DNA from: Jejubacter calystegiae
GTDB taxonomy: Bacteria; Pseudomonadota; Gammaproteobacteria; Enterobacterales; Enterobacteriaceae
Assembly (NCBI RefSeq): GCF_005671395.1
Contig: NZ_CP040428.1
Span: 3,844,001 to 3,908,000 of the forward strand
Direction: 5' to 3'
Length of the DNA stretch: 64,000 nucleotides
Shown piece by piece: positions 48,057 through 58,861 of this stretch. Positions within the stretch are counted from its first letter, which is position 1, and every line of letters starts with the position of its first letter. Under the pieces are notes generated by a model. It made no database searches and was not told where the DNA came from. It saw only the letters and a list, made by a program, of their open reading frames with translations. Position numbers and translations under genes: made by a program.

Positions 48057-48087
48057 AAAACCGGTCTGTATAAAAGACCAGTTTTTA
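48057..48087 (-). terminator. Terminator of betIBA
   Basis: An imperfect stem, AAAACCGGTCT with AGACCAGTTTT, one mismatch, around GTATAAA; read leftwards it ends in a T-run (TTTTTTATT). Lies 4 bp after the betA stop on the minus strand. Confidence 0.75.
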
Positions 48088-48090
48088 TTA

Positions 48091-49779
48091 TCAGGAAGCC
48101 TTACGCATCGGCGCCTTGCGCACCGGCGCATCGCCCGCCACGTAGTATTTTGCCTCACTGCGCGGCAGGGGCTGATGGCCGCGAATACGGTCGGCAATTT
48201 TCTCGCCAATCATAATGGTGGTCGCGTTCAGGTTACCGGTGACGATTTGCGGCATAATAGAAGCATCCACCACCCGCAGCCCTTCCATGCCGTGCACCCG
48301 GCCCTGGTGGTCCACCACTGACATCTCGTCGCTGCCCATTTTGCAGCTACCGCACGGGTGAAATGCCGTTTCGGCGTGGTTGCGCACAAACTCGTCGAGC
48401 TGTTCGTCGGTCTGACACTCTTCACCGGGGCTGATTTCACGTCCGCGATATTTGTCCAGCGCAGGCTGGTTCATAATTTCACGGGTAATGCGAATCGCAT
48501 CGCGGAACTCCTGCCAGTCCTGTTCGCTGGACATGTAGTTAAACAGGATGCTCGGATGTTCGTTCGGATCCCTTGATTTCAGACGTACCCGGCCACGGCT
48601 CGGCGAACGCATGGAGCCAACGTGGCACTGGAAGCCGTGCTCGTTCACTGCATTGGAGCCGTTGTAGTTAATGGCAACCGGCAGGAAGTGGTACTGAATA
48701 TTCGGCCATTCGAACGCCTCGCGGCTGCGAATAAAACCGCCCGCTTCAAACTGGTTGCTGGCGCCGACGCCGGTACCGCCGAACAGCCATTCGGCGCCGA
48801 TTTTCGGCTGATTCCACCACTTCAGGGCCGGATAGAGAGAGACCGGCTCTTTGCACTCGTACTGAAGATACATCTCAAGGTGATCCTGCAGGTTTTCCCC
48901 TACGCCTGGCAGGTCGTGAACCAGCGGAATCCCCATGCTTTGCAGGAAGTCCGCCGGGCCGACGCCGGAACGTTGCAGGATCTGCGGCGAAGCGATGGCC
49001 CCGGCGCACAGCAGCACTTCGCGCTTCGCCGAGGCCTGACTGATGATAGTGCTGCTTTCGCCCTCATAGAATTCGACCCCCACCGCGCGCTTGCCTTCAA
49101 ACAGAATGCGGTCGGTGATGGCGTGGGTAATGATAGTCAGATTAGAGCGCTTTTTCGCCTGATCCAGATAGCCGCGTGCGGTGCTGGCGCGGCGTCCGGA
49201 TGGCGTCACGGTGCGATCCATCGGACCAAAGCCTTCCTGCTGGTAGCCGTTGAGATCGTCAGTGCGCGGGTAGCCCGCCTGCACCCCGGCTTCCACCATG
49301 GCGTGGAACAGCGGGTTATTGCCGTTCTTCGGCGTGGCGACCGATACCGGGCCATCGCCGCCGTGCCAGTCGTTAGGGCCGATATCGCGGGTTTCCGCCT
49401 TGCGGTAGTAAGGCAGGCAGTCCAGGTAGCTCCAGTCGTCCAGACCGGGATCTTTGGCCCAGTTATCCAGATCCATCGCGTTGCCGCGAATGTAGCACAT
49501 GCCGTTGATCAGCGAAGAGCCGCCCAGCCCCTTACCGCGACCGCACTCCATGCGGCGGTTGTTCATATAAGGTTCGGGATCGGTCTCGTAGGCCCAGTTG
49601 TAGCGCCGCCCCTGGAGCGGAAACGCCAGGGCGGCGGGCATCTGGGTACGAAAATCGAAACGGTAATCGGGGCCCCCCGCTTCCAGTAACAGAACCGTGG
49701 TGTCGCTGTCTTCGGTTAAACGGGTTGCCAGTACGTTACCTGCGGATCCGGCTCCGATAATGATGTAATCAAATTCCAC
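48091..49779 (-). CDS. betA: Choline dehydrogenase BetA
   Basis: 562 residues (E. coli 556), GMC oxidoreductase. N-terminal FAD motif [18 protein letters not shown] signature [17 protein letters not shown] near residue 85, and the active-site His region [13 protein letters not shown] near 465. Membrane-associated, oxidises choline to betaine aldehyde and can take it on to betaine. Last gene of betIBA, 24 bp after betB. Confidence 0.95.
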   Translation of the reverse strand: MEFDYIIIGAGSAGNVLATRLTEDSDTTVLLLEAGGPDYRFDFRTQMPAALAFPLQGRRYNWAYETDPEPYMNNRRMECGRGKGLGGSSLINGMCYIRGNAMDLDNWAKDPGLDDWSYLDCLPYYRKAETRDIGPNDWHGGDGPVSVATPKNGNNPLFHAMVEAGVQAGYPRTDDLNGYQQEGFGPMDRTVTPSGRRASTARGYLDQAKKRSNLTIITHAITDRILFEGKRAVGVEFYEGESSTIISQASAKREVLLCAGAIASPQILQRSGVGPADFLQSMGIPLVHDLPGVGENLQDHLEMYLQYECKEPVSLYPALKWWNQPKIGAEWLFGGTGVGASNQFEAGGFIRSREAFEWPNIQYHFLPVAINYNGSNAVNEHGFQCHVGSMRSPSRGRVRLKSRDPNEHPSILFNYMSSEQDWQEFRDAIRITREIMNQPALDKYRGREISPGEECQTDEQLDEFVRNHAETAFHPCGSCKMGSDEMSVVDHQGRVHGMEGLRVVDASIMPQIVTGNLNATTIMIGEKIADRIRGHQPLPRSEAKYYVAGDAPVRKAPMRKAS

Positions 49780-49803
49780 GTGTCGCTCCGTAGGTTAGGT
49801 TAA

Positions 49804-51276
49804 TCAAAAGACCGACTGAAAGCGGTCCATCTCCAGTTGGATAGATTTCACCCGGGTATAGCTTTGCAGCGTCATCAGACCATTTTCACGCCCGATACCG
49901 GAATGCTTATACCCGCCCACCGGCATTTCCGCCGGGGATTCGCCCCAGGTGTTGATCCAGCAAATGCCCGCTTCCAGTTGATGAATAATGCGGTGAGCGC
50001 GATTCAGCTCGCCGGTCACCACTCCAGCCGCCAGGCCGTAGTCGGTATCGTTAGCGCGGCGAACTGCCTCTTCTTCGCTGTCATAGCTGAGGATCGACAT
50101 GACCGGCCCGAAGATCTCTTCCTGGACGATGGTCATATCATCGCGGCAGTCGGTGAAGATGGTCGGCGCTACCCAAGCGCCCTTTTCGAAAGCCGCCCCT
50201 TCCAGTGGGCCGCCGCCGCACAGCAGACGCGCTCCCTGAGCCTTGCCGCTTTCGATATAGCGCAGCACATTGTCGCGATGCGGGAAGCTCACCATCGGCC
50301 CGAAGTTGGTGGCCGGATCCATCAGATCGCCCGCCTTAATGCGCGCCACCCGCTCCAGCAGCCGCTGCTCCAGCGCATCTTTCATGGCCGCCGGAACGAA
50401 GACCCTGGTCCCGTTGGTGCAGACCTGCCCCGAGCTGTAGAAGTTGGCCATCATGGCGATGTCCGCGGCCAAATCCAGGTCAGCGTCGTCGCAGATAATC
50501 AGCGGCGATTTACCGCCCAGCTCCATGGTCACCTCTTTCAGGGTGGAGCCCGCCGCGTTCGCCATCACCTTCTTGCCGCTGGCGACGCCGCCGGTAAACG
50601 AGACTTTGGCGATGCCGGGATGTTCGGTTAGCAGCTGCCCGGTAACCGGACCGCGACCCGGCAGGACGTTAAATACCCCATCCGGCAGACCGGCTTCTTT
50701 GTAGATCTCTCCCAGGCGCAGCGCGCTCAGCGGCGTCACTTCGCTGGGTTTAAAGATCATAGCGTTACCCGCCGCCAGGGCCGGTGCCGATTTCCACAGC
50801 GCTATCTGAATCGGGTAGTTCCAGGCGCCGATACCGGCCACCACGCCCAGCGGTTCGCGGCGGGTGTAGACAAACGAGGTATCGCGCAGCGGGATCTGCT
50901 GGCCTTCCAGGGCCGGAACCAGGCCGGCGTAATATTCGAGCACGTCGGCGCCGGTAACGATATCGACGCTGGCGGTTTCGCTGAACGGCTTACCGGTATC
51001 CAGAGTTTCCAGGGCGGCCAGTTCGTCGTTACGGCTGCGTAAAATCTCCACGGCGCGGCGCAGAATACGCGAGCGTTCCATGGCGCTCATCGCCGCCCAG
51101 ATTTTCTGGCCGCGACTGGCCGCCTCTACCGCCAGATTCACTTCCTGTTCACCCGCTTCGTGAACCTGAGCCAGCACTTCGCCGTTGGCCGGGTTGATGG
51201 TGTCAAAGGTGGCGCCGCTGTGGCTGGCCACGTACTGACCGTCGATCCAGATTTGTTGTTCTCCCAGGCGGGACAT
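49804..51276 (-). CDS. betB: Betaine aldehyde dehydrogenase BetB
   Basis: 490 residues, as in E. coli. Aldehyde dehydrogenase with the Glu motif [10 protein letters not shown] near residue 250 and the catalytic Cys in [13 protein letters not shown] near 285. Oxidises betaine aldehyde to glycine betaine with NAD(P). Only 2 bp separate it from betI, and 24 bp from betA. Confidence 0.95.
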   Translation of the reverse strand: MSRLGEQQIWIDGQYVASHSGATFDTINPANGEVLAQVHEAGEQEVNLAVEAASRGQKIWAAMSAMERSRILRRAVEILRSRNDELAALETLDTGKPFSETASVDIVTGADVLEYYAGLVPALEGQQIPLRDTSFVYTRREPLGVVAGIGAWNYPIQIALWKSAPALAAGNAMIFKPSEVTPLSALRLGEIYKEAGLPDGVFNVLPGRGPVTGQLLTEHPGIAKVSFTGGVASGKKVMANAAGSTLKEVTMELGGKSPLIICDDADLDLAADIAMMANFYSSGQVCTNGTRVFVPAAMKDALEQRLLERVARIKAGDLMDPATNFGPMVSFPHRDNVLRYIESGKAQGARLLCGGGPLEGAAFEKGAWVAPTIFTDCRDDMTIVQEEIFGPVMSILSYDSEEEAVRRANDTDYGLAAGVVTGELNRAHRIIHQLEAGICWINTWGESPAEMPVGGYKHSGIGRENGLMTLQSYTRVKSIQLEMDRFQSVF

Positions 51277-51278
51277 AG

Positions 51279-51884
51279 CTACTCCTGTCGATTGGGGCGG
51301 GCCTGCGCAAGCTGTTGACGAATAAATTGTGTCGTCAGCGTTTGTGCCGCCTCGCGGTTAAAGGGTTGGCCGCTCAGGGCGGCGCGCAGCCACAGGCCGT
51401 CGATTAACGCGGCCAGACCATAACCGGCCAGCCGCGCCTGCTCTTTTGGCAGTTCACGTCGAAATTCCACCACCAGAGTGGAATACAGACGCCGGTGACT
51501 CACCTCCTGTAATCGCCCCAGACCGTGCTGGTGCATGCTGCTGGCCCAGAAGGCCAGCCAGGCTTTGGTCGCTGCGCTGTGGATCTGCGTCTCGTCAAAG
51601 TTGCCGTCGACAATGGCCTTTAAGCGCGCTTCGGCGCCCGCTTGCGGCAATGCCTTAAGCCGGTCGGCCACCGCCTCGCGAAGCTGGGCGGTGATGTCGC
51701 GCATCGTCGCTTCCAGTAGTCCGTTTTTGTCGCTGAAATAGTGGCTGATAATGCCGGTTGACACCCCTGCCCGTCGGGCGATTTGCGCAATAGTGGCATC
51801 GTGCATGCCCACTTCGTTTATGGCGTTCAGGGTGGCGTCGATCAGCTGACGGCGCCGTATCGGTTGCATACCCACTTTAGGCAT
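51279..51884 (-). CDS. betI: TetR-family repressor BetI
   Basis: 201 residues. Tet[24 protein letters not shown] near residue 25, and a choline-sensing C-terminal domain ([15 protein letters not shown]). Represses betT and betIBA until choline is present. The start at 51884 (MPKVGMQPI) has AAGGAG upstream and matches E. coli BetI; the ORF start at 51905 is seven codons too early and overlaps the ribosome binding site. Confidence 0.95.
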   Translation of the reverse strand: MPKVGMQPIRRRQLIDATLNAINEVGMHDATIAQIARRAGVSTGIISHYFSDKNGLLEATMRDITAQLREAVADRLKALPQAGAEARLKAIVDGNFDETQIHSAATKAWLAFWASSMHQHGLGRLQEVSHRRLYSTLVVEFRRELPKEQARLAGYGLAALIDGLWLRAALSGQPFNREAAQTLTTQFIRQQLAQARPNRQE

Positions 51885-52177
51885 GACGACAACTCCTTCC
51901 ATCATTTTCTGTTATCTATTTAATCGTTTTTTGATTGGACGTTCAATATAAAATGTGTATTAATTGTTACTTGATTTGGATTAATCTGTGATTAAAAAGG
52001 TAAAAAATGTGTTTTTAAGGGCGTGATTTTTTGATATTAATCAAAGGATTGAGCCATATTGTGCCGTCAGGACCCCGAACGGCCTTCCAGGGGGAGTAAG
52101 ATCCTGCCCCTTCCTTTTAATAAGAAAGTTTTTACTGCTCAGTCGAGTAGTCAGCGTTACTTAACCTGAGGTAATCG
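51885..52177. promoter_or_regulatory. Divergent bet control region
   Basis: 293 bp between betI and betT. The inverted repeat ATTGGAC/GTTCAAT (51934-51947; one mismatch in the 7-bp arms) matches the type and place of the BetI operator. The rest is AT-rich; promoters cannot be assigned with confidence. Confidence 0.6.
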
Positions 52178-54217
52178 ATGACGAATCCCATTCCACCTTC
52201 CTGTGAAAAAGACAAACTCAACCCCGTGGTGTTTTTCACCTCCGCAGGGCTGATTTTGTTGTTTTCTCTGATGGCCATCTTCTACAGCGATCTCACCGCC
52301 AGCTGGCTCGGTAGCGCCCTGAACTGGGTCTCCGCCACCTTCGGCTGGTACTATCTGCTGGCCGCCACGCTCTATATCGTATTTGTGGTGTTTATTGCCT
52401 GTTCGCGCTTCGGCGATATCAAGCTCGGGCCGGAGCAGTCCAAACCGGAATTCAGCCTGCTGAGCTGGGCTTCGATGCTATTCGCCGCCGGTATCGGCAT
52501 CGATCTGATGTTCTTTTCGGTGGCCGAGCCCATCACCCAGTATATGCAGCCGCCGGAAGGCGCCGGGCAGACTCTGGAAGCGGCGCGTCAGGCTACGGTC
52601 TGGACGCTGTTCCACTACGGCCTGACCGGCTGGGCGATGTATGCCCTGATGGGGATCGCGCTGGGCTATTTCAGCTACCGCTATAACCTGCCGTTAACCA
52701 TCCGCTCGGCCCTGTATCCCATTTTCGGTAAACGTATCAACGGCCCCATCGGCCACAGCGTGGATATCGCTGCGGTGATCGGCACCATCTTTGGTATCGC
52801 CACCACCCTGGGGATTGGCGTGGTGCAGCTTAACTACGGCTTTAGCGTACTGTTCGACGTTCCCAATAACCTCACCAGCCAGGCCGCGCTGATTGCCCTG
52901 TCGGTGATTATCGCCACCATTTCGGTGACCTCCGGGGTCGATAAAGGGATTCGCTTCCTGTCGATTCTTAACGTGGTGCTGGCGCTGGGGCTGATTATGT
53001 TTGTGTTGTTCGCCGGGAATACCGAATTCCTGTTGAACGCGCTGGTGCTGAATATCGGCGACTACGTCAACCGCTTTATGGGCATGACCCTGAACAGCTT
53101 CGCATTTGACCGCCCCACCGAGTGGATGAATAGCTGGACCCTGTTTTTCTGGGCCTGGTGGGTGGCCTGGTCGCCGTTCGTGGGACTGTTTCTGGCGCGT
53201 ATTTCCCGCGGTCGTACCATTCGTGAATTCGTGGTCGGCACCCTGATTATTCCGTTCGCCTTTACCCTGCTGTGGCTGTCGATCTTCGGTAACAGCGCTC
53301 TGTACGAGATAATCCACGGCAACGCCAGCTTCGCGGCCGAAGCCATGGCGCACCCGGAGCGCGGTTTTTACAGCCTGCTGGCCCAGTATCCGGCCTTTAC
53401 CTTTAGCGCCTCGGTAGCCACCATTACCGGCCTGCTGTTCTACGTGACCTCTGCCGACTCCGGCGCCCTGGTGCTGGGTAACTTCACCTCGAAGTTGAAG
53501 GACATTAACAGCGATGCGCCCCACTGGCTGCGGATCTTCTGGTCGGTCGCTATCGGTCTGCTGACCATGGGGATGCTGATGGCCAACGGGATCACCGCCC
53601 TGCAGAGCGCCACGGTGATTATGGGGCTGCCGTTCAGCTTCGTGATGTTCTTTATTATCGCCGGGCTGTATAAGTCGCTGAAGATTGAAGACTACCGCCG
53701 TCAAAGCGCTAACCGCGACACGCCGCCGTGGCTGGCTTCAGCCCAGGATCGTCTGGGCTGGAAGAAACGGGTTTCACGCCTGATGAACTACCCTGGCACC
53801 CACCACACTCACGAGATGATGGAGCGGGTCTGCTTGCCCGCCATGGAAGAGGTCGCACAGGAACTTCAGGTGCGCGGCGCCAGCGTCGAGCTCAACAACC
53901 TGCCGCCGGAAGAAGGTGAAAATCTGGGCCATCTGGAACTGCTGGTGCACATGGGCGACGAACAGAACTTCGTCTACCAGATCTGGCCTCAGAAGTACTC
54001 GGTACCGGGCTTTACCTACCGGGCACGGCGCGGTAAGTCCACCTACTACCGACTGGAAACCTTCCTGCTGGAAGGCAGCCAGGGTAACGACCTGATGGAC
54101 TACAGCAAAGAGCAGGTGATCCTCGATATTCTGGATCAGTACGAGCGCCACCTGAACTTCATTCACCTTAACCGCGAAGCGCCGGGCAGTAATATTATCT
54201 TCCCGCACGCGGGTTAA
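52178..54217 (+). CDS. betT: High-affinity choline transporter BetT
   Basis: 679 residues (E. coli 677). BCCT-family proton/choline symporter with twelve spans in the first 510 residues; the substrate-site tryptophans are in the segment MNSWTLFFWAWWVAWSPF near residue 310. A long cytoplasmic C-terminal tail of about 170 residues, used for osmotic control in this family, follows. GAGG precedes the start. Divergent from betIBA. Confidence 0.95.
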   Translation: MTNPIPPSCEKDKLNPVVFFTSAGLILLFSLMAIFYSDLTASWLGSALNWVSATFGWYYLLAATLYIVFVVFIACSRFGDIKLGPEQSKPEFSLLSWASMLFAAGIGIDLMFFSVAEPITQYMQPPEGAGQTLEAARQATVWTLFHYGLTGWAMYALMGIALGYFSYRYNLPLTIRSALYPIFGKRINGPIGHSVDIAAVIGTIFGIATTLGIGVVQLNYGFSVLFDVPNNLTSQAALIALSVIIATISVTSGVDKGIRFLSILNVVLALGLIMFVLFAGNTEFLLNALVLNIGDYVNRFMGMTLNSFAFDRPTEWMNSWTLFFWAWWVAWSPFVGLFLARISRGRTIREFVVGTLIIPFAFTLLWLSIFGNSALYEIIHGNASFAAEAMAHPERGFYSLLAQYPAFTFSASVATITGLLFYVTSADSGALVLGNFTSKLKDINSDAPHWLRIFWSVAIGLLTMGMLMANGITALQSATVIMGLPFSFVMFFIIAGLYKSLKIEDYRRQSANRDTPPWLASAQDRLGWKKRVSRLMNYPGTHHTHEMMERVCLPAMEEVAQELQVRGASVELNNLPPEEGENLGHLELLVHMGDEQNFVYQIWPQKYSVPGFTYRARRGKSTYYRLETFLLEGSQGNDLMDYSKEQVILDILDQYERHLNFIHLNREAPGSNIIFPHAG

Positions 54218-54252
54218 CGCGCAGACAACAGCGCCCCACCTAACCGAACTCA

Positions 54253-54298
54253 CTGCACCCCAAAAGTTGGACACCCACTGATTAAGGTGCAGTTTTTT
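54253..54298 (+). mobile_element. Probable IS3-family end remnant acting as betT terminator
   Basis: CTGCACC (54253-54259) and GGTGCAG (54286-54292) are inverted and followed by six T, so it can terminate betT. The loop reads CCAAAAGTTGGACA, a wording I associate with the terminal repeats of IS3-family (IS150-group) elements. No transposase sequence is present on either side. A solo IS end is likely but is a memory-based inference. Confidence 0.45.
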
Positions 54299-54316
54299 AT
54301 GGCCCCGCCCCCGAAT

Positions 54317-55360
54317 TTAGTAGGCATTGAAATAGTTTTGGATCAGCTCAGGATTTTTTGTGTGCGTCAGGGCCAGCATCAGCAATATCCGGGCCTTAGC
54401 GGGATTTAAAGAATTGGCTACCAGTCCTGGTTGACCTTTATCGGCAGGTACAATGCCATTCCCCGTGCGGGATGAGCGTATCACTATAATTCCCGCCTTT
54501 TCCGCTTTCCCGATCCCTGCTTCGCTGCGCACGGAGACAGACCCCGCCCCGGTTCCTGCATAGATGATGCCGTCAACATGATGTGAAATGGCTGCATCAT
54601 ACATATATTCCGGATCGTCCTGGTAACCATAAATAATCACAACTTCCGGTAATTTCCGCAGGCTTCGCACATCAAATACTGAACGCCGGGTATGTATCTT
54701 CTCCACTCGCGTTTCAAATTGCGGTTTACCGTTGACAATAACCCCCAGATATCCCTGTTCAGGCGCTTTGAATGTATCCAGCGTGGTGGTGTTAGTTTTA
54801 GTGACAAATCGTGCCGAACCAATACGATCGTTTAATACCACCATCACCCCACGTCCCCTGGCATTCGGGTCGGCGGCTACAATAACGGCTTCCAGCAGAT
54901 TCATCGCGCCATCTGCGCTAATCGCTGTCGCTGGCCTCATGGCGGCAGTGAATACCACAGGTTTGTCGCTTTTCACCGTCAGATTCAGAAAGTATGCTGT
55001 TTCATCCAGCGTGTCTGTGCCATGAGTAATCACCACGCCATCCACATCATCCCGCGCCAGTAACATATTTACCTGCTGAGACAGCTTTAAAATAGTATCG
55101 CTGGTCATATTTTCACTGCCGATATTAGCAATTTGCAAACCATCTACGCGTGCAATATTTTTTATTTCCGGCACGGCATTAATTAATGTCTGAACGCCGA
55201 TCTCGCCAGATCGATAGCCAGATGTTTGTGTTGTATTCGCCGCCGAACCTGCGATCGTGCCTCCTGTCGCCAGAATAACAATATGGGGTTGTGTGGTAGC
55301 GCTGAATATACTCTGGCTGATACAAAGCAAAATCATAGCAATGAATATTTTTATATTCAT
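54317..55360 (-). CDS. fraE: Periplasmic L-asparaginase of the fructose-asparagine operon, FraE
   Basis: 347 residues. Signal peptide (residues 1-20, [20 protein letters not shown]), then a type II asparaginase with both catalytic motifs: [12 protein letters not shown] near 30 (nucleophile Thr) and [15 protein letters not shown] near 110. In Salmonella, FraE deamidates fructose-asparagine to fructose-aspartate in the periplasm. Last gene of fraBDAE, 55 bp after fraA. AGGAAGA precedes the start. Confidence 0.88.
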   Translation of the reverse strand: MNIKIFIAMILLCISQSIFSATTQPHIVILATGGTIAGSAANTTQTSGYRSGEIGVQTLINAVPEIKNIARVDGLQIANIGSENMTSDTILKLSQQVNMLLARDDVDGVVITHGTDTLDETAYFLNLTVKSDKPVVFTAAMRPATAISADGAMNLLEAVIVAADPNARGRGVMVVLNDRIGSARFVTKTNTTTLDTFKAPEQGYLGVIVNGKPQFETRVEKIHTRRSVFDVRSLRKLPEVVIIYGYQDDPEYMYDAAISHHVDGIIYAGTGAGSVSVRSEAGIGKAEKAGIIVIRSSRTGNGIVPADKGQPGLVANSLNPAKARILLMLALTHTKNPELIQNYFNAY

Positions 55361-55415
55361 TTTATCTTCCTGTGAATAAATTAGGCAAACTAAAAGCTGT
55401 CAGGGGTTTAAATAA

Positions 55416-56735
55416 TCAGGCCAGCACCATTTTTCCAATAATTAAGCCCGCGGTAACCGAAACAATCACGTTGACTAAACCTGGCCGCATAAAACTGTGA
55501 TTCAGAACGTACTTACCAATCCGCGTGGTTCCAGTGTCATCAAAAGCTAATGCCGCCAGGCACTGGCCCGCAACGGGAATAAAGAAATAACCATTTACTG
55601 CTGGCCATGAGCCAATCAGCGCATAGGCTGGCAACCCCAGAGCCAGTCCTAAGGGTAGTAGAATAAGCGTTGTGGCGGCCTGGCTGCTGACCATCGCGGA
55701 TACCAAAAACATCATGATAGCAATGAGCCAGGTATGTTGCTGTAACAGGGTCTGGACTTCCGTTTTGATCAGTTCGATATGTCCACTCACAAAAGTCTCG
55801 CTCATCCAGGCAAGTCCGAAGGCACAGACGATAGCCAGCGCACCGGCACGGAAAACTGTACCACTAATGATTTGCTCCACCTGCGGCCGACACAGCAATA
55901 CAATCAGGCAGGCAAAAGAGAGCATGGTAATCTGGATTGCCGCAGACATTGAAAGCGGCTGCAACCCTTTCGCTGTTTCTACCATTGGGCGCAGGGTCGG
56001 AATAAGTCCCAACAACACAATAACAACCGCACTCATTAAAAACAGCACGACTGAGAGTCTGGCACGCATCGTGACTTCTGTTTTTTTGCTCTCCTTCTGA
56101 GTCGGTTGAATGACTCCTTCAGCCAGTCGACGCTGATACTCAGGATCGTCTTTTAACTCTTTGCCTTTATTGAAGGTTGCGATTGCTCCCAGAGCCACGC
56201 CTGTCAATGTTGCAGGGACACAAATCATCATAATAGTGGAAATTGAAATACCTAAAGGCGCCATCAGACCTATCATCGCCGCCATTGCCGCTGATATCGG
56301 GCTGGCCGTGATTGCCTGCTGCGAGGCGATGACGGAAATCGATAATGGACGTTCAGGACGGATTCCTGAGTCACGAGCTACTTCAGAGATAACCGGTAAC
56401 AAGCTGTATACCACATGACCGGTCCCTGACATAAAGGTAAAAAGATAGCAAATAAAAGGAGCCAACAACGTAATATATCGCGGATGACGCCGCAGAATTT
56501 TTTCTGCCAGCTTAACCAGTAAATCCAACCCTCCTGCAGCCTGCAATGATGAGGCGGCTAATACAACAGAAAGAATGATAAGAATAACATCAATGGGCGG
56601 CGTTGAAGGCGTCAGGCCAAATACGAACACCATGACGCCAACCCCCAGCCCACCGACCATCCCTAAAAATACGCCTCCAATTCTGGCGCCAATCATTAAA
56701 GCAAAAAGGATAAAACACAATTCTGTCCAAAACAT
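55416..56735 (-). CDS. fraA: Fructose-aspartate transporter of the Dcu family, FraA
   Basis: 439 residues with about ten to twelve hydrophobic spans, homologous to the anaerobic C4-dicarboxylate carriers DcuA/DcuB (FMSGTGHVVYSLLPVISEVA and ASQQAITASPISAAMAAM are family blocks). In the Salmonella fra locus the homologue imports fructose-asparagine or its aspartate form. Its position between fraD and fraE, rather than sequence alone, decides the assignment. GGGAGGA precedes the start. Confidence 0.87.
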   Translation of the reverse strand: MFWTELCFILFALMIGARIGGVFLGMVGGLGVGVMVFVFGLTPSTPPIDVILIILSVVLAASSLQAAGGLDLLVKLAEKILRRHPRYITLLAPFICYLFTFMSGTGHVVYSLLPVISEVARDSGIRPERPLSISVIASQQAITASPISAAMAAMIGLMAPLGISISTIMMICVPATLTGVALGAIATFNKGKELKDDPEYQRRLAEGVIQPTQKESKKTEVTMRARLSVVLFLMSAVVIVLLGLIPTLRPMVETAKGLQPLSMSAAIQITMLSFACLIVLLCRPQVEQIISGTVFRAGALAIVCAFGLAWMSETFVSGHIELIKTEVQTLLQQHTWLIAIMMFLVSAMVSSQAATTLILLPLGLALGLPAYALIGSWPAVNGYFFIPVAGQCLAALAFDDTGTTRIGKYVLNHSFMRPGLVNVIVSVTAGLIIGKMVLA

Positions 56736-56788
56736 ACATCCTCCCGTTCTGTATGGAGCGAATGCTAGCTTATTTTAGTGGAACAGCA

Positions 56789-57637
56789 TTAACTGGTAGA
56801 ATAAGGCTTGCCAAAACCAAAGGCGCCGTAATGTGATAAGACCTGTGCGGCTGAACGCCCCCCCGCTCGCATGGCTGACATCACTTTTTCATTGTCAGGA
56901 GCATCTGTACCGGATTGTATAATGGAGAGCATAAATCCAGTTAAAAATGCGTCACCCGCTCCCAGCGTATCCACGGGTTCAATATATTTAGGGCGCCACT
57001 CCAGATAGCCATTAGCAGAGAAATAATAAACCCCTTCATGCCCGCTAGTCGCAATAACATGCCGGCAGCCGAAATGGTAAAGTTTATCAAGTTTTTCTTT
57101 TATTTCATCTAATGACAAACCACTACATGAAACAAACCCATAATCTATCCATGGACATACTTTTTCAAAATATTCATCCGTCCCGCGCCCGGAAAAATCA
57201 AATGAAACGACTCTTTGATTTCTTTTTATCTTTTCCAGTTCTGATTCCAAATGGCTGTTTATGCTGGAGTGAACTAAATCAAACCGGGAAATATAATAAA
57301 GATCATCTTGTGATAGCTTTATTGGGTGCTCGCGCAGCATCCCATTTTTATTACCAGCAACAAATTCCCGATCGCCATTTTTTAGTCGAATACACGCGTA
57401 TCCATTCTCACCAACATAATATCGACAGTGGGTGATATCTACCTGTAGTTCATGCAGGGTATCCTGCACATGCCTTGCAGCCTCATCATTGCCAAAGACT
57501 CCCATAAAAGCAGCAGGTACGCCTGCGAGTTTTGCATACGCGGAAAAATTTAATGCATTCCCCCCTGGATACATCACTCCGGAATGGAGATATTTATCGA
57601 CAACATTGTCACCAATGCCTATAACGCTGATGCTCAT
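56789..57637 (-). CDS. fraD: Fructose-aspartate kinase FraD
   Basis: 282-residue PfkB/ribokinase-family kinase. N-terminal GIGDNVVDKYLHSGVMYPGG binds the sugar; the C-terminal signature DTLGAGDAFLTGFML near residue 225 holds the catalytic Asp and anion hole. Related to fructoselysine 6-kinase FrlD; in the fra pathway it phosphorylates the sugar at C6. The start at 57637 (MSISVIGIG) has AAGGA upstream; the ORF start at 57673 adds 12 residues. Confidence 0.9.
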   Translation of the reverse strand: MSISVIGIGDNVVDKYLHSGVMYPGGNALNFSAYAKLAGVPAAFMGVFGNDEAARHVQDTLHELQVDITHCRYYVGENGYACIRLKNGDREFVAGNKNGMLREHPIKLSQDDLYYISRFDLVHSSINSHLESELEKIKRNQRVVSFDFSGRGTDEYFEKVCPWIDYGFVSCSGLSLDEIKEKLDKLYHFGCRHVIATSGHEGVYYFSANGYLEWRPKYIEPVDTLGAGDAFLTGFMLSIIQSGTDAPDNEKVMSAMRAGGRSAAQVLSHYGAFGFGKPYSTS

Positions 57638-57704
57638 AACTGATCCTTGATTGGTATACTGAATAAAAAGCATCCATGCTTTTTTTTTTCAAAATCCCTG
57701 TTAA

Positions 57705-58682
57705 TTAGTAGTCAACTTTCCACATATAGCGACGCGTGGTTAGCGGATGTTGACGGGCCTTTGCAAGCGCGCGATTGTAGACAGGATAAACGTTGTTAAA
57801 GAGAGAGTGGTTGAAATAATCAATCACCGTCGTATTAATAGTGGATAATCCCAGCTCTTTCGCATCGACGATCTCAATTCGGCGACCGTATTTTTTCAGA
57901 AAGTTTAAAGCACGCTCATCCACAGGCCGCGTATTACCCTCAGATAGCTGGAATAAAAATGGCGTGTTGGCATCAGTAATCTCAAAAGGACCGTGGAAAA
58001 ATTCACCGCTGTGGATACAGGCTGAATGAATCCACTGCATTTCCATGAAGATACAGATGCTCTGAAGATATGCCGCGCCATAACTGGCACCGCTTGCGAC
58101 GGTATAAATCACTTTGTCGTCTTTGTATTCCTGCGCAAAAGCCTCGGCCCGCTCTTCGACATGCTCACAGGCACGATAGACAATTCGGTTAATTTTGCTC
58201 ACTCCGTCAAGGAAGTCATCATAATGCACATAACCTTCAGTCTGCTGCAATAGCTCTACTGCACTCAGCAAAGCTTTCATCGTTTTCTCTCCGGCGATGT
58301 CTTTGTTATCGCCGAAGGTATAGCTTTCCACATAATCGCAATGAGTGACTAATGGCGAATCCATTACCCATGTCAACCCAATAACCGGCGCGCCATTTTG
58401 ACGAGCAAGCTCGGCCGCCTTGATGGTCTCTGGGGTATTCCCTTTGTGCGAAGCCACAATAACGACCGCATTTTCTCCCAGTGCCGATGGCAGGTTGTTA
58501 ATAAATTCACCGCTGTTGTACAGACCAACGGTAAGCCCCCTGGACTCCTTCTCTAAAAACGCTTTCGCCGGATAAAACGCGGCATAAGATCCACCGCAGG
58601 CCACGTAATAAACGTATTTCACTCCCCCTTTATCCGCCTGGCTGGTCAAAATATCGCTAACGATCTCTTTGATACTCATCAT
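57705..58682 (-). CDS. fraB: Deglycase FraB (SIS domain)
   Basis: 325 residues with two SIS domains (VACGGSYAAFYPAKAF; ASHKGNTPETIKAAE; ASGASYGAAYLQSI). Splits 6-phosphofructose-aspartate into glucose 6-phosphate and aspartate. With the start at 58682 (MMSIKEIV) residue 214 is Glu and residue 230 is His, the positions I recall as essential in Salmonella FraB; this supports both the assignment and the start. GAGGG lies four bases before it. The ORF start at 58778 extends into the control region. First gene of fraBDAE. Confidence 0.92.
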   Translation of the reverse strand: MMSIKEIVSDILTSQADKGGVKYVYYVACGGSYAAFYPAKAFLEKESRGLTVGLYNSGEFINNLPSALGENAVVIVASHKGNTPETIKAAELARQNGAPVIGLTWVMDSPLVTHCDYVESYTFGDNKDIAGEKTMKALLSAVELLQQTEGYVHYDDFLDGVSKINRIVYRACEHVEERAEAFAQEYKDDKVIYTVASGASYGAAYLQSICIFMEMQWIHSACIHSGEFFHGPFEITDANTPFLFQLSEGNTRPVDERALNFLKKYGRRIEIVDAKELGLSTINTTVIDYFNHSLFNNVYPVYNRALAKARQHPLTTRRYMWKVDY

Positions 58683-58738
58683 ACATCCCTCTGGTTCTTG
58701 CTTTGACCCGGCGAGCTCTGCCGCCATAAATGACTCAT

Positions 58739-58765
58739 AATGTATTAATATTTTTATATTACATT
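58739..58765 (-). promoter_or_regulatory. Candidate FraR operator before fraB
   Basis: AATGTA (58739-58744) and TACATT (58760-58765) form inverted arms around an AT-rich spacer, with partial inner symmetry. The heptamer TGTATTA at 58741 is also found upstream of fraR at about 59593. Lies 57 bp before the fraB start. Confidence 0.4.
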
Positions 58766-58789
58766 TAAATGCATTCATTCAAGCTGCAA

Positions 58790-58828
58790 AGCAAAAAAAA
58801 TCGGGATCCGCGATACGGATCCCGATTT
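58790..58828 (-). terminator. Terminator of fraR
   Basis: AAATCGGGATCCG (58798-58810) pairs exactly with CGGATCCCGATTT (58816-58828), 13 bp with a 5-nt loop. Read leftwards it ends in eight T (58793-58800). It separates the fraR transcript from fraBDAE. Confidence 0.92.
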
Positions 58829-58861
58829 GGATGAATCAGCTTGATCGCTGAAGGGACAAAA

